DNA of 8,875 nucleotides. Source: Verrucomicrobiota bacterium (GTDB lineage Bacteria > Verrucomicrobiota > Verrucomicrobiia > Limisphaerales > UBA9464). The DNA lies in assembly GCA_017302195.1 (NCBI GenBank), contig JAFLEG010000028.1:6588-15462 (forward strand). Reading direction: 5' to 3'. Below, piece after piece: positions 5,209-8,875 of the stretch. Both the position numbers and the translations under genes were made by a program. Below the pieces are notes generated by a model that was not told the DNA's origin, made no database searches, and worked only from the letters and a program-made list of their open reading frames with translations. How positions within the stretch are numbered: the stretch's first letter is position 1; each line of letters begins with the position of its first letter.

Positions 5209-5472
5209 ATGAACCTCACCTCTCTCCTGGCGGCGATGGCTGTCGTCGGGGTGCTGGCCAGCATGAGCGTCCCGGCCGCGCTCCGCGCTTTCGAGCGCGG
5301 CCGGGTTCGCCTGGGGGCCGCCGCCCTGTGGCATGAGCAACGCCTCAACACGCAGCTCCGCACCATGGAGGACGGGGAGTTCCGTGAGCACGCCGAGAGC
5401 GTCCTGCCCTATCTCCTCTCCACCGGATCGGAGGTCCTGTTGGAGAAACCCAAATTGAAGTACGCGCCATGA
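5209..5472 (+). CDS. Small membrane protein with pilin-like N-terminal helix, 87 aa
   Basis: One hydrophobic helix spans residues 3-23, followed by a positively charged segment (RAFERGRVR) and a soluble, acidic-to-neutral C-terminal part, so it is probably anchored in the inner membrane by its N-terminus. The helix reads like the mature N-terminus of type IV pilins and pseudopilins: L3, L6-L7, A11, L16, A17, V21 and the characteristic P22 fall in register. The usual Glu5 is Ser, and there is no leader peptide or prepilin cleavage glycine before Met1; the upstream frame hits the previous gene's stop after five codons. It ends in an ATGA overlap with the ASCH gene. True membership of the pilin family is doubtful; resemblance through a generic Ala/Val/Leu helix is possible. 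Confidence 0.6.
   Translation: MNLTSLLAAMAVVGVLASMSVPAALRAFERGRVRLGAAALWHEQRLNTQLRTMEDGEFREHAESVLPYLLSTGSEVLLEKPKLKYAP
5271..5305 (+). repeat. Perfect 12-bp inverted repeat with an alternative inner hairpin
   Basis: CCCGGCCGCGCT (5271-5282) is exactly complementary to AGCGCGGCCGGG (5294-5305). The intervening CCGCGCT (5283-5289) can instead pair with AGCGCGG (5294-5300) around a TTCG loop, so the two folds exclude each other. The element lies inside the coding region of the pilin-like protein. Confidence 0.6.
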
Positions 5473-5903
5473 GGACCCACCGCAAAGCCCTGCAGGACCG
5501 CTTCGTGGATGCCGTCCGTGCCGGCGACAAGATCACCACGATCCGGCCGCTCAGCATGCGCAACGCCATCCCTGAAGCCGGGGAGCTGATCCGGTTCTAT
5601 CGCTGGACCGGCAGGCCCTACCGCTCCAAGCAGGCGGTCGTGGGCTGCTTCCGGATCACCAAGTGCATGCCGGTGGTGGTGTCACGGGCTTGCATCTCGA
5701 CGCCTGTTCAGCGCCCCGGCTGGAAGGAGACGATGATGGCCACGGTCGGCCGCTTCGAGGACGTGTACCGCGACGAAGGATTCCAGTCCTGGAACGACCT
5801 GATCGAGTGGTTCCGCAAACACCACGGCCTTCCGTTCACCGGCATGATGATCGGGTGGGATCCCGCCCGGCTCGATAACCCTGACCCCTTTCCCATCCCA
5901 TGA
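5469..5903 (+). CDS. ASCH-domain (PUA-like) protein, 144 aa
   Basis: The N-terminal half matches the ASCH signature: ALQDRFVDAVRAGDKITTIR (residues 7-26), containing G-x-K-x-x-T-I-R, followed by a G-E-L-I-R-F-Y strand (38-44) and K-Q-A-V-V-G-C-F-R-I-T-K (54-65). The C-terminal part has the common D-E-G-F-x-S-W-x-x-L-I-E-W-F helix (102-115). ASCH proteins are beta-barrel, PUA-related, and bind or act on RNA or modified nucleosides; one bacterial relative is an N4-acetylcytidine amidohydrolase. A phage copy could handle modified nucleosides or RNA. ATGA overlaps join it to the membrane-protein gene before it and to thyX after it, so it is co-translated with nucleotide metabolism. Family call fairly sure, activity unknown. 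Confidence 0.75.
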   Translation: MRTHRKALQDRFVDAVRAGDKITTIRPLSMRNAIPEAGELIRFYRWTGRPYRSKQAVVGCFRITKCMPVVVSRACISTPVQRPGWKETMMATVGRFEDVYRDEGFQSWNDLIEWFRKHHGLPFTGMMIGWDPARLDNPDPFPIP

Positions 5904-6574
5904 ATGTAGCACTGATCGCTGTCTCACAGCCCACCATCTTCGTCCCGGACTCAGATCCGCAGCGCCGTCTCACGGCGGAGGAACTGATCGTCTATTGCGC
6001 ACGGGTCTCCAACCCGAGCAACCAGCTCAACCTGGATACCGGGCACAAGCTCCTGCACTACTGCATCCGCCACGGGCACTGGTCGGTTTTCGAGACCGTG
6101 TCCATGACGGTGGAGATTCAGACCAGCCGGGCCATCGCCGCGCAGATCCTCCGGCACCGGTCCTTCTCCTTCCAGGAATTCTCCCAGCGGTATGCCGTGG
6201 CCGCTGGAGGATCCGAGCCCATCGAACTCCGCTGGAAGGGGGGCACCAATCGCCAGGGAAGCGGCGGTCTTTCCCAAGACCCGGAAGCCGATGCCTTGGT
6301 GGCCGAGTCCATCGCCAAGGCCGAGGAGACCTATGCCGCATTGATTGACGCAGGCGTCGCCCCGGAGTGCGCCCGCTTCGTCTTGCCTCTCGCCACCAAG
6401 ACCACGCTCTACATGACCGGCAGCGTCCGGTCGTGGATCCACTACCTGCAGCAGCGCCTTTCCCTTCACGCCCAGAAGGAACACCGGTCGGTCGCACAAG
6501 TGATCGGCTCCATTTTCGCGGACCAGTTCCCAATCACCTGGGCCGCCGTCAACGACACCACGCCATCGCTGTGA
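5900..6574 (+). CDS. thyX: Flavin-dependent thymidylate synthase ThyX
   Basis: A 224-residue protein with the ThyX hallmark RHRx7S: R85-H86-R87, then seven residues to S95 (RHRSFSFQEFSQRY). Other family elements are ARVSNPSNQ near residues 34-42, YCIRHGHWSVFET at 54-66, and the C-terminal LPLATKTTLYMTGSVRSWIH (162-181) followed by HAQKEHR, where other members read AQWEIR. ThyX makes dTMP from dUMP using methylenetetrahydrofolate, FAD and NADPH, normally as a homotetramer. The length is in the usual range of about 210-260, so it appears complete and the catalytic region intact. It lies in an ATGA overlap with the ASCH gene and a GTGA overlap with the next gene. No Shine-Dalgarno sequence is visible. 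Phage ThyX genes usually support DNA synthesis during infection. Confidence 0.95.
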   Translation: MNVALIAVSQPTIFVPDSDPQRRLTAEELIVYCARVSNPSNQLNLDTGHKLLHYCIRHGHWSVFETVSMTVEIQTSRAIAAQILRHRSFSFQEFSQRYAVAAGGSEPIELRWKGGTNRQGSGGLSQDPEADALVAESIAKAEETYAALIDAGVAPECARFVLPLATKTTLYMTGSVRSWIHYLQQRLSLHAQKEHRSVAQVIGSIFADQFPITWAAVNDTTPSL

Positions 6575-6951
6575 ACACCCACGGCATCATCCGCCGCCGG
6601 TTGCTGGAACAGGCTGGCCTTGTCGAACTCCCGACGGCGCGTGTAAGCCTTCCGGATCTGGAGCGCTCGGAATGGAGCCACGCGTTTGAGCAGCTCATGC
6701 GCAACCGGCTCATCATGGGTGCCCTGCGCTACGGTTGCATCGGGGCGGTCGGCAAGCCGGATTACGACCGGGTGCCCAGCATGCAGAAACGCCTCGCGGC
6801 TTACGCCAAGTCCGGGAACACCGAGCTCCTGGTGGATGTCGCCAACCTCTGCCTTCTGGAGTTCGTCGAAGGGAGGCATCCCCTGCGGCACTTCCACGCC
6901 AGCGACGATGCACCGCACCACGTTCAAACTTCCAACCCAGGCAAACAGTGA
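6571..6951 (+). CDS. Small helical protein next to thyX, 126 aa, possibly MazG-like
   Basis: Starts at GTG in a GTGA overlap with thyX, which fixes the start better than the longer upstream frame. The core is helical and reads like a known small phage family: FEQLMRNRLIMGALRYGCIG, then Y-D-R-V-P-S-M-Q-K-R-L-A-A-Y, then SGNTELLVDVANLCLLEFVE followed by G-R-H-P-L-R-H-F-H-A-S-D-D. The V-D-V-A-N helix with acidic residues recalls all-alpha NTP pyrophosphohydrolases (MazG-type), whose Asp/Glu bind Mg and nucleotide. The classic ExxE-12-ExxD pattern is not clear, so this is a guess. Linkage to thyX supports a role with nucleotides. The last 15 residues are polar and probably disordered. Confidence 0.6.
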   Translation: MNTHGIIRRRLLEQAGLVELPTARVSLPDLERSEWSHAFEQLMRNRLIMGALRYGCIGAVGKPDYDRVPSMQKRLAAYAKSGNTELLVDVANLCLLEFVEGRHPLRHFHASDDAPHHVQTSNPGKQ

Positions 6952-6968
6952 TCGGCACCGCTCCATCT

Positions 6969-7229
6969 ATGAAGACCCCAATCCTCGTCATGCTACTCGT
7001 CGCCGTCCTGGCTGCGGGCTGTGAGAAGCCATCCGATGCCCACCTCAAGTACACCGGTTGGTGCAAGGTCCACGGGGCCACCAACCTCACCTTTGAGGAG
7101 TGGGACGCTCTGCGGAAAGCAGAGCTGCTCCCGGAACAGATGGTTCGCGACTCGGACTCCGAGGCCCTCCGTCTGTTGACCATCATCACAGGGATGTCGG
7201 CCATGTCTTCTGCAGGATCCCGGCGATGA
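6969..7229 (+). CDS. Small lipoprotein, 86 aa
   Basis: Residues 1-18 form a lipoprotein signal peptide: Met-Lys-Thr, a hydrophobic core (PILVMLLVAVLAA), then a lipobox L-A-A-G-C with Cys18 as the lipidation site. Export and attachment to a membrane are therefore likely, in the periplasm of a Gram-negative host. The mature part is about 68 residues and contains one more cysteine (CKVHGATNLTFEEWDALRKA). No family is recognised. Small phage lipoproteins act as Rz1-type spanins or in superinfection exclusion; this one has no partner Rz-like gene overlapping it and is not proline-rich, so a spanin is not favoured. ATG 6969 is chosen because it starts the signal peptide. It ends in an ATGA overlap. 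Confidence 0.7.
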   Translation: MKTPILVMLLVAVLAAGCEKPSDAHLKYTGWCKVHGATNLTFEEWDALRKAELLPEQMVRDSDSEALRLLTIITGMSAMSSAGSRR

Positions 7230-7519
7230 ACACCCCACCCGATCTGAGCCTTCTCCACGAGGACGTCCGTCCGTACGGCGAAGCGGTGTTGACGGAGTTC
7301 GAGGCGGCAGGCGCGCCGATTCAAAGCCACGGAATGCTGGAGACCTACGCTTGGAACCGATGGGCTGGATCCCGTTCCACCGACGAGCTCGCGCAGATGC
7401 TCCTGGAGATCCGACAGGTGCTCTTCCGGCCGGGACGTCACCACACAGAGTCATTGATCATCGAAGCGGTCATGCGTCTTAAGCATCCCAGAAAGTGGCG
7501 CCAACGCCGTAGCCTCTGA
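7226..7519 (+). CDS. Hypothetical protein, 97 aa
   Basis: The ATG at 7226 overlaps the lipoprotein stop (ATGA), with a modest AGGAT site at 7214-7218. The longer reading from 7100 is out of frame with the lipoprotein gene and looks like noise (RAAPGTDGSRLG). The protein is helical, with an acidic front half and a very basic end (RLKHPRKWRQRRSL). W-N-R-W-A-G-S and ELAQMLLEIRQVLF are the most conserved-looking parts. Nothing identifies a family. It lies between the lipoprotein and the possible head protein and ends 4 bases before the latter's start. Confidence 0.65.
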   Translation: MNTPPDLSLLHEDVRPYGEAVLTEFEAAGAPIQSHGMLETYAWNRWAGSRSTDELAQMLLEIRQVLFRPGRHHTESLIIEAVMRLKHPRKWRQRRSL

Positions 7520-7523
7520 ACCC

Positions 7524-8366
7524 ATGGAATTCACCCAACCAGTCCCGTTCGAGGAAGCCCTCGACAAACTCGGCAAGCGCTCGGTGGTCGGGGCCATGCT
7601 CCGCTCCGACCAGTGGTCGCGCATGCCGACCGCCATCCGAGAGGGTTCGTTCTTCTCCGCCACCATTGAGGACGCCCGGTTCCTTCAGGACGCCAAGGGC
7701 CTGCTCACCGCGTTCCTGGAGAACGCCCGCGAGCGCGTCGTCGGGCCGGACGGGAAGGAACGCCTGGCGCTCAAGACCGGAGGGCGTGCCCAGTTCATCG
7801 AGCAGGCGCGGGAGTTCGCCATCGAGCGCGGGCTCGGCCCGCTGGATCCGGTGGACACCGGGACCATCAAGGACATCCAGAGCGAGCAACGGCTGGCGCT
7901 GATCTTCGACACCCAGACCAAGGCCGCGAATGATTACGGCTACTGGAAGCAGGGCCAGGACCCCGACGTCCTGGATGAGTTCCCCGCCCAGCGCTTCATC
8001 CGGGTGGCGGACGTGAAGGCACCCCGCGAGCGGCATCAGCAGTACGAGGGAGAGGTCCGCCTGAAGAGTGACCTGGCGTTCTGGCTGTCCATGAACGATC
8101 CGGCCTTCGGGGGGTTCGGCGTTCCCTGGGGACCGTGGGGGTTCAACAGCGGCATGGACGTGGAGGACGTGGACCGGGCGGAGGCCGAAGCCCTCGGGCT
8201 CCTGGAGCCGGGCGCCAAGGCCGAGCCGGTGGAAAAGGAACTCAACGACACCCTGGCCGCCGGGGTCCGGTCCCTGGATCCGGACATGGTGGACTGGCTC
8301 CAGACCAAGCTCGGCGAGCAGGTGAAGATTTCGGACGGCACCGCCAAATGGATCCCAGCGGACTAG
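7524..8366 (+). CDS. Possible MuF-like phage head morphogenesis protein, 280 aa
   Basis: The organisation matches the Mu F/SPP1 gp7 type of minor head protein. An N-terminal helical part contains S-D-Q-W-S-R-M-P-T-A-I-R-E-G-S-F-F-S-A (28-46). Next comes DIQSEQRLALIFDTQTKAAN (117-136), like the family's I-L-R/F-D-T-x-x-x-x-A helix. The sequence R-F-I-R-V-A-D-V-K-A-P-R-E-R-H (157-171) has the family's R-x-x-H spacing before an F-W (186-187). A Pro/Trp/Gly turn, PWGPWGFNSGMD (201-212), stands where MuF proteins have P-x-N-C-R-C. MuF proteins join the portal and scaffold inside procapsids. No portal or terminase lies upstream, unlike the normal late-gene order, and the CRC motif is absent, so it may be a distant or orphan member. 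It starts 4 bases after the previous stop and has no Shine-Dalgarno sequence. Confidence 0.5.
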   Translation: MEFTQPVPFEEALDKLGKRSVVGAMLRSDQWSRMPTAIREGSFFSATIEDARFLQDAKGLLTAFLENARERVVGPDGKERLALKTGGRAQFIEQAREFAIERGLGPLDPVDTGTIKDIQSEQRLALIFDTQTKAANDYGYWKQGQDPDVLDEFPAQRFIRVADVKAPRERHQQYEGEVRLKSDLAFWLSMNDPAFGGFGVPWGPWGFNSGMDVEDVDRAEAEALGLLEPGAKAEPVEKELNDTLAAGVRSLDPDMVDWLQTKLGEQVKISDGTAKWIPAD

Positions 8367-8374
8367 CGCAGTTT

Positions 8375-8384
8375 CCAGATCTGG
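8375..8384 (+). repeat. 10-bp perfect palindrome downstream of the MuF-like gene
   Basis: CCAGATCTGG is a perfect palindrome just after the stop of the MuF-like gene, four bases before the hairpin at 8389. It could be an operator half or chance, since no second copy was seen nearby. Confidence 0.35.
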
Positions 8385-8388
8385 AGAA

Positions 8389-8419
8389 GCCGGCCCCGTG
8401 CTCGCAACACGGGACCGGC
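8389..8419 (+). terminator. GC-rich hairpin in the intergenic gap, possible terminator or attenuator
   Basis: GCCGGCCCCGTG (8389-8400) pairs with CACGGGACCGGC (8408-8419), leaving a 7-base loop CTCGCAA and one C/A mismatch, so 11 of 12 positions pair. It lies in the only gap over 80 bases. No run of T follows, so an intrinsic terminator in the classical sense is not shown; a Rho-type site or RNA-stability element is equally possible. The rest of the gap shows no promoter I would defend. Confidence 0.5.
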
Positions 8420-8450
8420 CAGGTGCAGCCAGCTCAAGCCACTCACAGTC

Positions 8451-8672
8451 ATGAGCAAGCCACAGGTGAAGGGAGCGATCCCACCCGACCCATTCAAGTA
8501 CCAGTTGACGGTGTTCTACACCGAGGGCCAGGCGTCCGGGATCCTGGTCACCAACCGGGGCGGCCGGCGCCGGCAGCAGATCCTCCGCCTGGCCACGGCC
8601 GAGGCAGCGCTGGCCTACTGCCGGGCCAATGCCGCGGCCCTGCTGTACCTCCCCAACCCAGCCCGCAATTGA
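8451..8672 (+). CDS. Hypothetical small protein, 73 aa
   Basis: No family recognised. The protein starts at ATG 8451 after the hairpin gap, without a Shine-Dalgarno sequence. The sequence looks beta-rich: KYQLTVFYTEGQASGILVTN, then a basic turn (RGGRRRQQ), then a helix (TAEAALAYCRANAAALLYL). That pattern suits a small single-domain fold with a nucleic-acid-facing basic loop, but there is no positive identification. It ends in a TTGA overlap with an HTH protein gene, so the two are translationally coupled and may work together. Confidence 0.6.
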   Translation: MSKPQVKGAIPPDPFKYQLTVFYTEGQASGILVTNRGGRRRQQILRLATAEAALAYCRANAAALLYLPNPARN

Positions 8673-8875
8673 GCCGGCCCGAGCAGATCCAGCTCCCCCT
8701 GTTCTTCACCACGGTCCAGGTTCCCCAGGGGGACGGGTCCGTCCTGGTGAAGCCCGGCCGGCCGGTGAGCTGGTTCACGCCAAAGCAGTTTGCCCAGCTC
8801 GTGGGATTGTCCGCGGACACGATCTGCCGCCACGTCGGGAGCGACTGCCTGCCGGAGAGATTCGTGGAGTACATC
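8669..8875 (+). CDS. HTH protein, MerR/excisionase-like (3' end outside the window)
   Basis: A TTG start in a TTGA overlap opens a frame that runs to the window edge (69 codons). Residues 1-36 are a strand-rich, proline- and glycine-containing lead. Residues about 37-65 look like a helix-turn-helix: WFTPKQFAQLVGLSADTICR followed by H-V-G-S-D-C-L-P. This pattern is typical of excisionase and MerR-type (HTH_17) DNA-binding domains, in which the second helix reads the DNA. Such proteins in phages act as directionality factors or transcription regulators. The size and C-terminal partner domain are unknown because the gene is cut. The TTG start has no ribosome site and rests on the overlap alone. 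Confidence 0.55.
   Translation, partial: MSRPEQIQLPLFFTTVQVPQGDGSVLVKPGRPVSWFTPKQFAQLVGLSADTICRHVGSDCLPERFVEYI

Noticed and set aside
5209..5300. A true type IV pilin or pseudopilin
   Set aside because: No leader, no cleavage glycine and no Glu5; kept only as a pilin-like helix.
4137..5391. Two long minus-strand frames (4137-4961 and 4504-5391)
   Set aside because: They are antisense to the DUF2829, coiled-coil and membrane genes; the composition is low complexity and there are no motifs or ribosome sites.
6735..6968. Upstream extension of the lipoprotein frame
   Set aside because: The signal peptide begins exactly at 6969; an extension would bury it behind a basic out-of-frame stretch.
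7100..7225. Upstream extension of the 97-residue protein
   Set aside because: It reads through the lipoprotein gene out of frame and has no plausible fold; ATGA 7226 fits the operon style.
6969..7519. Rz/Rz1 spanin pair
   Set aside because: The lipoprotein is not nested in an Rz-like gene, is not proline-rich, and no inner-membrane coiled-coil partner is adjacent.
1..8875. CRISPR array, tRNA, rRNA or insertion-sequence ends
   Set aside because: No regularly spaced repeats, cloverleaf sequences or terminal inverted repeats with target duplications were seen by eye.

Overview
The window is a dense stretch of high-GC DNA in which every gene I can support lies on the + strand. Most neighbours overlap by 4 bases (ATGA, GTGA or TTGA) or sit within a few tens of bases. 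It looks like the early/middle gene block of a Mu-like transposable phage or prophage: the C-terminal part of a MuB-type transposition ATPase, a Gam-like DNA-end protector, a possible GemA/Gp16-like protein, small winged-helix regulators, many short unknown genes and a possible MuF-like head protein. The host is probably a high-GC Gram-negative bacterium, since there is a lipobox lipoprotein and a proteobacterial-looking acyl-CoA dehydrogenase tail. I cannot assign a genus.

Layout. Positions 1-828 are one open frame with two origins: about 70 residues of acyl-CoA dehydrogenase C-terminus joined in frame, at the Walker A position, to a MuB-like ATPase. This is most likely a deletion fusion or an assembly chimera. 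Positions 833-2977 hold small phage genes: an unknown basic protein, a two-helix membrane protein, Gam (1421-1954) and three unknowns. Positions 2974-4174 hold the possible GemA-like protein and two small winged-helix/HTH proteins. Positions 4119-6951 form the most distinctive block. It holds a DUF2829/Tad2-like protein (the family of Thoeris anti-defence 2), an unknown coiled-coil protein, a membrane protein with a pilin-like N-terminal helix but no leader, an ASCH-domain protein, a flavin-dependent thymidylate synthase (ThyX) and a small helical protein that may relate to nucleotide metabolism. Positions 6969-8366 hold a small lipoprotein, a 97-residue unknown and a 280-residue protein resembling the MuF head-morphogenesis family. 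A strong hairpin lies in the only sizeable intergenic gap (8367-8450). Two more small genes follow, the last an HTH protein cut by the window edge.

How the genes may work together (inference). MuB and Gam belong to transposition and DNA-end protection. The HTH proteins probably control phage expression. The Tad2-like protein would sequester a cyclic-nucleotide immune signal. ThyX, ASCH and the helical protein point to nucleotide supply or nucleic-acid modification. Genes in the first half mostly have Shine-Dalgarno-like leaders, while genes after about 3.7 kb mostly have C/A-rich leaders without one. The two halves may therefore differ in origin or in how translation starts.
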